A stretch of 64,000 bases of DNA from Oryzias latipes (Eukaryota > Chordata > Actinopteri > Beloniformes > Adrianichthyidae): positions 9,484,586-9,548,585 of the forward strand of contig NC_019860.2 in NCBI RefSeq assembly GCF_002234675.1, read 5' to 3'. Each line of letters starts with the position of its first letter. The first letter of the stretch is position 1. The position numbers were made by a program, and so were the translations under genes. This document shows positions 49,753 through 60,520 of the stretch, one piece after another. The notes beneath the pieces were generated by a model. That model did no database searches. It had not been told where the DNA came from and worked only from the letters and a program-made list of their open reading frames with translations.

Positions 49753-51240
49753 TATCCTAAATTCTATTCAAGATTATTCAAGCAGTGCATTGAATAAAAA
49801 TAAAAATGCCAAAAAAACATGTTCTCATTTAATAGATGTATTTAGACTCTAAATGACATCCCACGTGGCCCTGTATGGCCTTGTAAGTTTCGGATGGTTC
49901 AAGACACCAACAATCTAATGTGCAGTTTGGAAAAAGGAAAAAAGAATCATATCAGTCTGATTAAAATTTCAAACCTTTTGCGAAAGGGGAGAGGAAAAAC
50001 ATAACTGATAAGGCTCTGTCGTTCTCCACCCTCTCACTGCTTTCCAGGAGGCCGTTTTTTTATTATCCAAAAAGGTAACGTGTAAACATGTAAAATACCT
50101 CATTAGACGGTGTGTTTTTTTTCGCCAGTCAAGGATGCAAGTCTAGACTACATTTCGCAGGTTCCATAAACACACCAGCACAAAAAAGAAAACAGACCAG
50201 AAGTCACAGACAGGCCTGCTGCTGACCTACTGTGCACGCAGGTAGCAAGCATATTTCACAATACAATGTTCATGCATATTTATAGAAATAACAGAAGTGC
50301 ATAATCATTGAAATAAGAGCATAAAAATATAATGGGATCCCTTTTCACCTCCACAATCACAACTTTCAATTTTGTTTTATCTGCTTTCAGGTAAGAGACA
50401 AAGTAGTTGGTTTGACTGATATTATAATGACCCAGCTTTTGCATCACTTGCAGAGCGAGGAACTCTGTGCTTAACTATCAACAATCTGGTTATGTTAGAT
50501 AACTATCAGTCTCTCATGTCAAATGTTCTTGAATAATTTCAGAAAGGATCTGAAAGTCAAAGCACCAGAACTGCCTTCCATTTAAGAGTGATTACAGCTA
50601 GACTTGGCACACAGCACGAGTCTCACTTCCCTCAACAGCTTTCTCGCTCATGGTGCAGGATTTCACATTTCCCAGGAGTCTTAGTGGCCATAGGTGGTGC
50701 TAACCCCCAGGTTGTCACTATATGTTCTTCTGCTGCTGTTTCAACGTGCAATGATGGCAAGATTGAAGATGGAGATGCTTTGATTGTTTGTAATGATTTG
50801 TATGACTCAATAAAAATAAATAAATAAATAAACAAATAAATAAATAAATAAAAATTTGGAGTCTGAAGTGGTTATCAAGCATTGATTGGTCCGAGTTGGT
50901 CAGGTCTGAATCAACATTTCTATGGCAACCACTGTCGCCAATCAGGAGTAAGCTCGGAGGGGGCCAGTAAGTACCACGTGCCTTTATTGAGGCGTCTGAT
51001 TGGTCAGTTCATAACTTGAATAACTTGCAATAAAAAAAAGGATGATCAAAAATATGTTTTTAAAATGTATTAGAGCAAGCATGACTATTCTGACAAATAG
51101 AATGACGGACAGTAATAGCTGTTTATTTCTCAGTAAAAGAGTATGAGATTTTAGCCTCCTAAAACCAGCGGCTACTTCCTGTTTGGGACACCAGGGGGAG
51201 GGGCCACTCAGTCCAGCCAATGGTGTGTCTCTACGCTAGC
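49753..51240. other. Intergenic region; possible retroposon 3' end with (AAAT)n tail at 50560-50855
   Basis: A plus-strand 79-codon frame (50588-50827) has no recognised family. It ends in GACTCAATAAAAATAAATAAA and then an AAAT/AAAC repeat to about 50850, as a LINE or retrocopy tail would. The rest shows nothing clear. 51160-51240 is upstream of the zinc-finger gene and contains CAGGGGGAGGGGCC, a possible GC-box. Confidence 0.35.
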
Positions 51241-51502
51241 AGGCTAGCAGCGTTAGCTTGTGCGGAAAGGACTGTGGTGTTTTGCTGGGACGTTTGTGAG
51301 GTTTTTGGACAGAAAGGACGATACGTGGTTCGTTTGGGAACTCTCAGCATTTTCCAAAGTGTCGTAAATGAGTGAAGAAGTGTTGAACGGAAAGACAACG
51401 TGGATTGCTGTGATTGTGAGACTAGTAGATGATCGATCGGAGCTGCAGTGAAGAGGACGGCGGTGTTTGTGGGAGTTGGAGCTGAAGATCGGAGCAGGAA
51501 CC
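51241..51502 (+). promoter_or_regulatory. 5' flank and 5' UTR of the intact zinc-finger gene
   Basis: It is homologous, base for base over most of its length, to 662-850 plus 2569-2639 upstream of the decayed paralogue; conservation stops about 250 bp before the ATG. This suggests that the duplication included the core promoter. The upstream GC-box-like GGGGGAGGGGCC at 51192 and the CCAAT at 51217 are candidate elements. Confidence 0.5.
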
Positions 51503-53806
51503 ATGTCTTCAGAACCTCAGGAAGGTTCTGTCAGAGAACATCTTACTGCTGCTGAAGGAACCATGTCTTCCCTTCAGTCTCTGAGAGAGTTGATCAGCGA
51601 GCGACTAGCTGCTGCTGCTGAAGAAATCTTCCGACTCTGTGAAGGAACCATCGTCCAGTACGAGGAGGAGCTCTGTCGTCAGCGCAGACTGCTGGATGTC
51701 GCCTGGAAACCACAGCTTCAGCTTCACGATATACGTATGTCTCACTCTCAGATGCTGATTTATTCTTTTACAGGGTTTGGTTGCTGTCATGTCTCTAAAG
51801 TCGCTCAAACATAGTTTAGATGCTCGAAAATAGCTTTTGGATACTGAAAAACATAATTTCTGCACAAAAGCCAGTCTATGTCACAAGACCTCGCTCTGCA
51901 GACCACATGCACCGCTCTACGGCAAGCAAAAGGTACCATAAAACACTGACTAGGCAAGAAATGCCATAAATAACAGCATAATAGCAATCAAAACACAATT
52001 TGGTACCTATGCGCGATCAAAAAGTAGTACTTAATTCAGGGGCGAAACTACCCAGTTTCATAGGGGTATGTGTCACACTATAACCCCCCCCCCCCACACA
52101 CACACACACACACTTTAGAAAACGCCTCCTCAAGACAACTACACACCCAAACAAAACTTATTTTGTGTTTAAATGTAAAAATCTCATTACTTCTAATCTA
52201 ATCTTGGATATGGCCCATCAGACATTTTTTGGGGGGACATTTTCAACCATTTATTGTCTTCAATAAGCCCCTACTTTTGTGTGGTGAAGGCCATTCAGAA
52301 AGATCCTCTGAGTAATGCCTTACTCCAGCCCTCTTCTCTCCACCTCTTTGTTCTTCTCCCTCTTCATCATCAGCTGATCATCTCTTTTTCTCCTGATCGT
52401 TGTCATCATCATGTGAACCTCTCTCCTCATTATTCTCTTTTGGGACTGACTTGTCATATATGTCTGCACTTGTTTTCCAAAAGTAGGTGGTCAGCAGAAG
52501 TTTAAACCAGGATGAGCATCTAGGTTTTTGTGACTTCAATAGATTAATGATTCCTCCCTAAACTCATCCCTGCTCTCTTTTCTATCAGATGCCATCACCT
52601 GCCTCTTGCCTGTGTTCGTTTCCACTAAATCATATGGCCAAGCAAGACTTATTTAATGTTTTAATCACCGTAAATTAAACATCTTGCTATACACTTTTAA
52701 AAAATTAAGAATACTATTTAAAAATGACTGGCTTTGCCCTAAACGTCCACCAAATATAAGACCAGCCTGTTTCTTTCCTCCATCTGCCCTGATTCTCTCT
52801 CTCTTCTTGTCTTTCTTACCATCCTCACAGCTGCATGATATAAACTTTGTGTTAGGAAGATTTTAAAAGAATACAGACACTAAACTATATGTAAAAATAG
52901 ACTTTTTTTAAAATAATATTTTTTGTTGGATATCAGTCAGTGGTGGGATAGAATAGACTTCTTTATTGGCTTAAAAAGATCTCCAAATGTTCAGCTAAAA
53001 TCCAAAATGTCGTTCAGGTATAGTGATATTAAAAGCAACAGGCTGAAACCCTTAAAAAAGAATTATGCAAACTTTTCACATAAAAAGAAACAAAAACACC
53101 ATCTAACCCACCATTCAGTGCTGTTACAGTCATAGGATAAAAATATTTTAAGTGTTTTGGTACATCTAGTTAAATAAATTATAAATGTCTGTCTGAAACA
53201 GACTCAACACAAACAAGCTCCTTTATTTTTCTCATCATAATGAGTGATACTGTAAATCCTGCTCAGTACAGTTACAAGACATGCATGAGCATTTTACCAG
53301 TAGCTTTAGCCTGAATGATTACAAGCCTGTTTTTATAACATATAACGTAGCTGCGGTCTCTCAACCATTTAGGGAAACTTTTCTTTCTTCTCACTACATC
53401 CTTGTCCTTCTCCATCTTTCGTTTTCTGTTTTGAGCCCTTGAGCCCCCGATAGTTTTTCTTTTGCCATGCCATCTTTAGATGACCACACGTTTCAAATGA
53501 AAACAATCAACGGCACGTTCGCAAGGTACACATGACCCGAGTGAAGGAGGAGTCATGTCAGTTATGATGTGCTTCTGGTACTGATCATATTCTTTATATG
53601 TGCACAAAACTCTGTGAAATTTACAAGATACTGACTATGCATAATTTCCCCAACTTCGGTTTGGCGCCCTCTGTAGCCCGGCGCCCCTATGCAACTATAT
53701 TCTGCATAGCCACTTTTTGCATCCCTGACTTGCTCTATGCACATCTTATGTAAACAAACGTTATTTTATCCTACTAAAATGAAGGATAGTGAAGATAGCT
53801 TAGTGT

Positions 53807-53837
<31 letters not shown>

Positions 53838-55982
53838 GGGCTATGGTTGCGTCGTGATCTTTGGGCCGTCGGGGTCGGGCACCTGGGCCAGCTATAACCT
53901 GACTCCGTCTGGTTGGTGGGCGGCTCCTGGGTCCTCTGGGTCCTGGCCCCATCTTTGGCCCGTGTCCTGGTGTCCAGCCAGGGTTACCCATGCCCCGCGG
54001 CCCCCCATCCAACACTTATGTTAGCCTCCGAATTTCACTCTTGGCTTTCTCCCCCTCTTTTTTTTCTTTTAGCCCCACTTATTTTTCACCCCACCCCCCC
54101 CCCCCCCTCCCTCTGTAAAAAAAGGAAATATATATTTAAAACTTGAAATGTAACCAATTTAAAAATAACAATGAGAAAACAAATATACCCATTGGCTATC
54201 AGAGGATGCATAACCCCTTATTGAAATATTAAAATTTGTCCAAGACTAAAGGCATTCAGCTCTGTTTGCCTAGTTGTTGGACAGGACAAGGTAAAAAAAA
54301 AATAAAAAAATTACATGTGTCCAACACAAAGATTCAGTTATTTGCGATTCTGGTTCTGGTTTCCCTCATCCAAGCAGATCTAAATTATTTTGATCTGATC
54401 CAGCAAAGCTTTGAAATACTATGATCTGTGGATTTGGATCAGGGGATTTGGTAATCTGGTTCCTTTTAATCCTGACCCAAAGTTCCAAAATACCAGGGCC
54501 TAATGGTCATTTATTGCCTCCTCTTCTTAAAGATATCTCTACTTTCATCTGAGCTCTGATGAAGCAACTTGGATGACTCGACTTCAAAGCAGGTTTTGAG
54601 TCTCAAGTTTACTGGAAGTCAAAAAGACTAAAGAAAATATGTTGTTAAATTAATAAGAAAATTTGTCAGGAAATGTTAGAATAAGTACCCAGGAACTCAG
54701 CATCATGGGTAGTTGTTGAGAGAATTCATTTAACGTAATGTTAAATTGTATACTAATACTATTAGTATTATAATAACAACATAAATTTATCTTATTGAAA
54801 TTTGACCTTTTCTGTCTTTAAAAAATAATCCCAAACTAATTCCAAAATGTCTTTTAGCCCTTTCAGCTAGATTTATAACCAACATTGACTTTTATTTTGA
54901 CATCCCAGAAGGTGTAACAGCCAGGAACCTTTCACAATAATGCAATTTTGTCCCTTAAGTACACATAAATGATGTTTTTTTTTTGTTTTTGTTTCTTTGC
55001 CTCTGCAGACCTTCCTCTATATTATCAAAAAAGAGATGAAGATGTCCGGAACCAGGAGAGGAGCTCCTGTGTTGAGCAGCAGGAGAATCCAGAACCTCCA
55101 CAGATTAAAGAGGAGCCGGAGGAACCAGAACCTGAACTGGTTAAAGAGGAGCAGGACGAGCTCTGCATCCGTCGGGAGGAAGAGCAGCTTGATCTGAAGC
55201 AGGACGCCGATGCCTCGATGGAGATTCCCGCTCATGAGGAACACGACCACAGTGAAGCACATCTAAAAAACGATCAGAGGAAAGAGAGAAGTCGTGTCCA
55301 AAGCGTGGGCCGCTCTCGCATGTCAGAAAGTCGGGACTCTGGCGTTGGGAGCAAATCTAGAAGACCTGCTCTTCTAGTTGAGGGACTCAAACTAACCCAA
55401 ATAAAGGGAGGTAAACAGTCCACGGTGAGTTCTAGTATTACGGTCACACAGACCGTTAGCGAACAGACGCCTTTTTTATGTAAAGAATGCAACAAAAGCT
55501 TTGAAAACAAAAGTCTTTTCACAATGCACCTAGAGTCTCACACAGGCAGGAAACCGCTGTCCTGTAAGGAGTGCAACAAGAGTTACCGAGACACTTGTTC
55601 TCTCCGAGTCCACATGAGAACGCACACAGGAGAGAGGCCCTTCTCCTGCAAACACTGCGGCAAGACCTTCACGATGAAAGGGAATCTGAAGATCCACATC
55701 CGAACCCACACCGGAGAGAAGCCCTTCGAATGCGGCGAATGCGGTAAATGTTTTCGCCACCGGTCTCACCTGCGCACCCACTCCAGGACTCACACAGGAG
55801 AGAAGCCCTTCACGTGCGTAGTCTGCCAAAAACATTTCCGCCAGAGCTCCAACCTCAGGATCCACATGTGGACGCACTCGGATCGCAGACCTTTTCCCTG
55901 TAACCGGTGCGAAAGGAGCTTCTACCAGAAATCTCACCTCAGAGATCACATGAAAAGTCACAGCGAAGAATGCGTGCAGTAG
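51503..55982 (+). CDS. C2H2 zinc-finger protein, two exons, six fingers
   Basis: Exon 1 is 51503-51734 (donor GTATGT), exon 2 55009-55982 (acceptor TTTGCCTCTGCAG). The phase-1 junction gives 1206 bp, 401 residues. Residues 1-78 include [20 protein letters not shown] and [15 protein letters not shown], the helical N-terminus of a large teleost zinc-finger family. Next is an acidic linker with [20 protein letters not shown], then six Krueppel-type fingers with HTGE(R/K)P(F) linkers: CKEC..HLESH, CKEC..HMRTH, CKHC..HIRTH, CGEC..HSRTH, CVVC..HMWTH and CNRC..HMKSH. It is likely a nuclear DNA-binding regulator. A second in-frame ATG at 51563 is the usual start of the family; the upstream 20 residues are extra. 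The 3.3-kb intron holds a hAT element. Confidence 0.9.
52037..53727 (-). mobile_element. hAT-type element (family C), second copy, opposite orientation
   Basis: On the minus strand it starts CAGGGATGCAAAAAGTGGC and ends TAGTTTCGCCCCTG. It is collinear with 21741-24017, sharing GCATAGGGGCGCC, the ACCTAGATGCTCATCCTGGT block and TGAATGGCCTTCACC. It lacks the two SINEs nested in the first copy. The flanks ACTTAATT and ACTTGCTC match at only five of eight bases, so the target duplication is worn or the end was exchanged. Confidence 0.82.
53804..54130 (+). repeat. (GT)n-G20 tract followed by GC-rich unclassified repeat
   Basis: A GT repeat at 53802-53820 runs directly into 20 G (53821-53840). A C/T/G-rich block follows (GGGCACCTGGGCCAGC, GTGGGCGGCTCCTGGGTCC, CCCATGCCCCGCGGCCCCCC), then a C15 run at 54092-54106. 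The GC content contrasts sharply with the surroundings, suggesting a retroposon 3' UTR. No ORF is supported. Confidence 0.6.
54185..54310 (+). repeat. Repeat partner of 57655-57800 (inverted)
   Basis: TCAGAGGATGCATAACCCCTT (54200) and AGTTGTTGGACAGGACAAGG recur in reverse complement at 57680-57770. The family is not identified. One copy lies in the zinc-finger intron, the other downstream of the gene. Confidence 0.75.
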
Positions 55983-56483
55983 TTGCAGATCAAACGAGTT
56001 GACTCTGACTGAGGGTGTTACTGGGCCGTGTAAGGAATACTTCAAGAATATCCCTCAATCCTGATGAAACTGAAACGCCTTCTGTTGATGAAGACGAGGC
56101 AGAGAACTCTAGGAGCTGAAGGAAGTGGCCATGGGGAGAGAAGTCTGGGAATCTGTGCTTATGGATGAGTGGAAGATAGGTGGATGTTTTGAAATATCCA
56201 CAGTTGATCAAAGTCTCAGCTTTACTGAACAATGTTTCAAATGCATTCATCTGTATCTTTTAGTGAGTGATGAACTTAAAAGACCTGATGGTCATTTGAT
56301 TGTTGCTTTTCTTTAATACAAATATTTGTACCCAATCTTGTTCTGCTAAGTGTTTGTCATTAAAAACTGATAACATTTCACCAAAGAAAAGTCATTTTTC
56401 AAACTACAAAGACTCACACACTGCTATTCTGTGTAACTGCATTTGCAGCTTTTAGAATCTACTTTGTTTCTGTTTTCATCTTT
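55983..56483 (+). other. Putative 3' UTR of the zinc-finger gene
   Basis: This non-coding sequence follows the TAG at 55980-55982. A CATTAAAAAC motif near 56358 may serve as a weak polyadenylation signal (ATTAAA). The piggyBac-like MITE begins at 56484. Confidence 0.45.
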
Positions 56484-56706
56484 TTAACCCTTGTGCTATC
56501 TTGAGGGGTCAGAATGACCCCACCCTTAGATTGACGTGTTCTCCCTACCATGACAAAGGTGGATAAAGGTGGAGAGGATTTCATGTAATCCATGGACACC
56601 AGTGAAGATTACAAATCATTGAAGAAAAAAAGTTCAGAGCACTGTCTAGTGGGTCTAGATGACCCAACTCCCAATGTTGAAGTGCCTAGGATAGCACAAG
56701 GGTTAA
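56484..56706. mobile_element. piggyBac-like MITE, copy 4
   Basis: TTAA at 56484-56487 and 56703-56706, inverted ends CCCTTGTGCTATC / GATAGCACAAGGG, 223 bp. It lies just downstream of the intact zinc-finger gene. Confidence 0.92.
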
Positions 56707-57654
56707 ACAGTTTTATTTTCTTCAAATGAAGCCTGAAGAAATGTAATTAGAATGATGGAAACTGTTTCTGCAGCTTGAAGCTGTTATGAAAAATGTTCTT
56801 TTTGTAGTGCAGAGAAATCTCTCATTTGATGAGACGGAGGAACTGCAGCAACGTTTTCTTGAAAACATCAACATTTCATTGAAACTCATTCATTGGAACT
56901 TTGTCCATGAGGTCACATGGTCTGGAAGAAGCCACAGTTCCAGCTGACAGAAGTCTGGTTCTGATCCATCAGATCTCACTAGCAACAGAATCAAACCTTC
57001 ACGTGTTGCAGCAACAGTTTCCATGTTTGGGAGGATCTTCTGAAGAACAGCTCAGTTCCAGATCACATCATGATGTTTGATGTTCATTCCAGGAAACCAT
57101 CTCTGTCTCTTTTGATATATGCTGTGTCAGCACAGTTTGCAATTTGATTTCTTCCTGGACTTTGATGATCAAAATGCTGCAGGAACTTAAAATAGAACCA
57201 TAACCCAAACCACTACAGCTTCCACTTTTAAAGAAAAAGAAAAAGCTGTTTAAGTGGAAGATCCATGATTCTGATACACTTCATAAAGTTGACTCCTCCC
57301 ACTTTGGTTTTGTCAAATGTAGAAAGGCAAATAAAGACAAATTTGATCAACTCTGTCAGATTTTTTAACTTTGTCAGAAAAATAAATGAATAATATCTAT
57401 AGCATTACTAAAATAAACCCATTGAATATACAGAAACAGCCAATTCTGTCGGAAAAAAAACACAGGATCTGGATTTGTTCATTTCTGGAAATCTGCCACT
57501 AGATGGCAGCATCTCGCAACAGATTGACCATTTCAAACATCAAACGGACACATTTTATTTTAAAAGGTGTTATTTTTATTTACAGGTGAAATAAACCATG
57601 CACTACAGTAGTTTGGGATTAAGGGGTTACACTGATTTTATTTTTACACGCAGA
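56707..57654. other. Intergenic, nothing recognised
   Basis: Ordinary AT-rich sequence with no convincing ORF, RNA gene or repeat end. GAGACGGAGGAACTGCAGCAAC near 56840 is NLR/zinc-finger-neighbourhood-like in composition, but I cannot assign it. Confidence 0.3.
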
Positions 57655-57800
57655 ATAAATTTTCTTCTTACCTTGTCCTGTCCAACAACTGAGCAAACAG
57701 ATGAGAGGTGAAGACCTTTTGTGTTGGATAGGTTTTACTATTTCAATAAGGGGTTATGCATCCTCTGATGGATGGCCAAGATGTATATTTGCATAAACCC
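57655..57800 (-). repeat. Repeat partner of 54185-54310 (inverted)
   Basis: The CCTTGTCCTGTCCAACAAC block and the AATAAGGGGTTATGCATCCTC block are the reverse complement of the copy in the zinc-finger intron, in the order expected for one inverted unit. Confidence 0.75.
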
Positions 57801-58214
57801 CTTTTAGTTTTTCTTTTTTAGTTTTTTTTATTCCTTACTTGTTTATTGAATTTTATGTTTGTTTTTACAGAGGGAAGAGAAGAAGGAGAAAAAAACTGTG
57901 GGGGGTAGAAGAAAAAATAAGAGAGGTGGAGCAGTACCTAGCTGATAATTTGAGTAGGTTATGATTTAAGATTCACAATGTTTATGCTAGATCTGCTGGA
58001 AAGGAAATGTTACATCCAAGAGTAAAATTCTGATTTTTTCCGGAAGCTTCATTCTTCCTGCAGCTTCATTCTTCCTGTAGCTGATCTCTAGGAGTCAGTA
58101 AGAGTTTCAGACACAGTGGTGTCATACCCCGTGCAAAACGTGACTCTTTAAGACAATCCAGGGGCCTGATAACAGGGACATGGACCCCACACATACTCAT
58201 CACACACTGATATA

Positions 58215-58336
58215 CACACAGTGGGCGGAGCTCCGTTCAGGTGTTCCGAAATCTACATATCAGGAAGCTGAGAGGATTTGCTCCACTTCACAGCAGGAGG
58301 AGGAGACGTTGACTCAAACTCTCTTCTTCTTCACAG
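58215..58336 (+). other. Possible orphan 5' non-coding exon with splice donor
   Basis: After a GGCGGAGCTCCG block, a purine-rich stretch (GCAGGAGGAGGAGACG) ends CTTCTTCACA/GTGAGTCTTTG, a strong donor at 58336. Fish immune genes often have short 5' exons of this style, but no downstream partner exon is visible, and transposons follow. Low confidence. Confidence 0.25.
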
Positions 58337-58579
58337 TGAGTCTTTGTGTTTTCTGTTGTTTTCCACACTTAAGATGAAGGCAGGGATGTGTCTGTGTGCC
58401 CACATCTGTGAGGATGTGGGATGAAGAGCAGCAGAGGAAAGAAAAAAAAACTTCCAAAAACCAGCTAACGGTCACTGAAGGACACTCGAGATGGACATAA
58501 GGAGATCAGGGAGGTGTTTGGATCTCTGGTGTCTCTCACAGACAGCAGCTCATTGGCTGATTCTCTGTGACATCATAAG

Positions 58580-58700
58580 ATTGCCCCTTATGAGTCAGTG
58601 GCGGCAAGATTTGATTGGCATCATCGGAGCCCCACCCTGGAGCCAGGCCAGGGGTTGGGGCATACCCTTGGTGGCTCTTCCTGTTGAGGTTTAGCTCAAA
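58580..58700 (+). mobile_element. LINE leader fragment related to the 4985-5995 copy
   Basis: GAGTCAGTGGCGGCAAGATT and GGAGCCCCACCCTGGAGCC, then AGGGGTTGGGGC, correspond to the minus-strand leader at 5840-5930 of the endonuclease-bearing LINE fragment. No coding part is attached. Confidence 0.55.
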
Positions 58701-58763
58701 TGGATGACAAGAGCTTATCACCTGCAGAGGAGCTAGGAAGGGGCTAATAAGTTATAAAGACCC

Positions 58764-58976
58764 TTAACCCTTGTGCTATCTTAGATGACCCCACCCTTAC
58801 ACTGACGTGTTCTCCCTGCCATGATAAAGGTGGATAAAGGTGGAAAGATTTCATGTAATCCATGGACACCATTGAGGATCACAAATCATTAAAGAAAAAA
58901 GGTTCAGAGCACTGTCTAGTGGGTCTATATGACCCAACTCCCAATGTTAAAGTGCCTAGGATAGCACAAGGGTTAC
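58764..58976. mobile_element. piggyBac-like MITE, copy 5
   Basis: TTAA at 58764-58767, inverted ends CCCTTGTGCTATCTTA / TAGGATAGCACAAGGG, right target worn to TTAC. It is 213 bp and very similar to copies 3 and 4. Confidence 0.9.
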
Positions 58977-59011
58977 AACAGAAAGAATACATTCTACTTC
59001 TGAAGAAAACT

Positions 59012-59029
59012 GGGGGGGGGGGGGGGGGG
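59012..59029. repeat. Poly(G) tract, G18
   Basis: A pure G18 run. On the minus strand it follows GACAATAAAGCC-type sequence, as if a retroposon tail ended in C. Confidence 0.95.
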
Positions 59030-59238
59030 CTTTATTGACAAGCACAGATCTATAGCTATAGATCATAACCCAGCAAGCAGAACCTGGACAAAGCACAAAG
59101 ATGCAACAAAAACTGCGAGCCCTCACTCTGCCACAATTACTCCCATTCAGAAAGAAAAACATGAAAGAGATGGAACACTCTCCTTCTCTCACTTTAATGG
59201 AAAATGCAGAGTCAATCAATGAGAAGAAGTCAGTCTAA

Positions 59239-60052
59239 AGGCCCGTACACACCGGGACGACTATCGACGCATGTTATTCGCCAGCGTTTTTCAATACGTT
59301 TTTTGTGTTCACACCCAGGCGATTTCCGCTGAGGATGGACCGAGTGAACATGCAATTTCATTCCTTGACATTAGATGGTGCTTAATGTAAAACAGAAATA
59401 CTCCTGTACACAAGATGGCGCTGCACAACTTTACGCTTCTTAAAGTCGCTTTTCACTCAGAAGAAAAGAGCATGTATTTACGCGCTTGTCATAATCAAAC
59501 AAAGAAAACATGAATATTTCAAGCACCAGTAGCTCTAGCTCCAGTTCCAGCGATGAAGAAATTATTGTTCTGTTGAATGATGGAAGACGCCGGAAAAGAC
59601 GCCGATTTTGGGTACATCCCATAGTTACGGGAAGAGAAGAACATGAGGAGTTTTATCGACTGGTACAAGAGCTGAAAATGTATCATGAGCGTTTTTGGGG
59701 ATATTTTAGAATGTCCGTCATTTTTTCTTTGCGGCATTGTAGACGCTACTTGGCGTCTATCTTCTTCGCTAGTATGTATGCTCAGCAAGACAGTTTTGTG
59801 TTTGAGCGCCCCCAAGTCGTGTTTTACTGTAACTTCAGAAGCTCCAGACACGTGTGCAAAAGCGCCATTCTCATTGGTCGTATAGTTTTTGACGCGGCGG
59901 CGAACCCGAGGCGTTTTTTAAAAAATGACGCTTTTACGCGTGGCGTTTTTCGCGTCGGTGTGCACACGCACATTGGTGTCCTTTGTTTAGTCACGAGGCA
60001 TTAAACGTCGGCGAATATCGCGCGCGAAATTCGTCCCGGTGTGAACAGGCAT
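59239..60052 (+). mobile_element. PIF/Harbinger element, 0.8 kb, with transposase N-terminus
   Basis: Ends AGGCCCGTACACACCGGGAC and CCCGGTGTGAACAGGCAT, TAA on the left and worn TCA on the right. It is the longer relative of the element at 41372 and retains the start of the transposase gene. The internal deletion joins the transposase start to the 3' region, leaving no catalytic domain. Confidence 0.86.
59510..59735 (+). pseudogene. Harbinger (HARBI1-like) transposase, N-terminal fragment
   Basis: From ATG at 59510 the frame reads MNISSTSSSSSSSSDEEIIV, a Ser-rich acidic leader, then RRRFWVHPIVTGREEHEEFY and VQELKMYHERFWGYFRMS. The R-x-x-W-V-H-P and F-x-x-Y-F-R-M-S motifs are the conserved N-terminus of HARBI1-type transposases. 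Shortly after FRMS the frame runs into unrelated 3' sequence because of the internal deletion; the DDE domain is missing. The frame stays open to 60004 by chance. Confidence 0.8.
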
Positions 60053-60520
60053 TCAGTCAATGAGGAGGCTGTCCAATACAGATTAAATCAGAATCAACAA
60101 GAAGGTAAGAAAAAGCAGTCAAAGCTGCAGAAACAAACATCTGGACGATCATGTTCTCCAGCTGCAAGAAGGATGAATGGATAAAGATGGCGAGCAGATG
60201 TTTATTTATACTAATAATTGTTTTATTTAAGAAAATAACATTTTTTCATTCATATTTTCTTTTGACTTCTTGTTTGTTCTTTCTGAATTTACATTGTTAA
60301 AAAACTTTAAGCTACAGTTTAATAGTTTCAAACAAAATAAACATAACATATAGAATCTTTTAAATGAATGGGACGATACCAACCATGTTTTCTAAATGAA
60401 AGGACATTCATGAACAGACTGACCTAAGGAATGGTGGAATTGATGCTTTACATTTAGAGAAGTGAGACACCTACTGGCTGTGTTAGAGAACTGCATCTGA
60501 GTGTCACAATGCAAGCTATT
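60053..60520. other. Intergenic, nothing recognised
   Basis: AT-rich sequence without ORFs or clear repeat ends. It lies downstream of the minus-strand ORF at 60521 and may include its 3' UTR. Confidence 0.3.

Larger units (their letters stand above)
51735..55008 (+). other. Intron of the intact zinc-finger gene, mostly mobile DNA
   Basis: It contains the family C hAT copy (52037-53727), a GT-repeat plus G20 tract, a GC-rich unclassified repeat and part of an inverted repeat pair. The last 600 bp are plain AT-rich intron leading to a strong polypyrimidine tract. Confidence 0.8.

Noticed and set aside
55530-56045. 171-codon minus-strand frame across the zinc-finger exon
   Set aside because: It is the complement of the finger-coding sequence; the plus strand has the C2H2 motifs, splice sites and family match.
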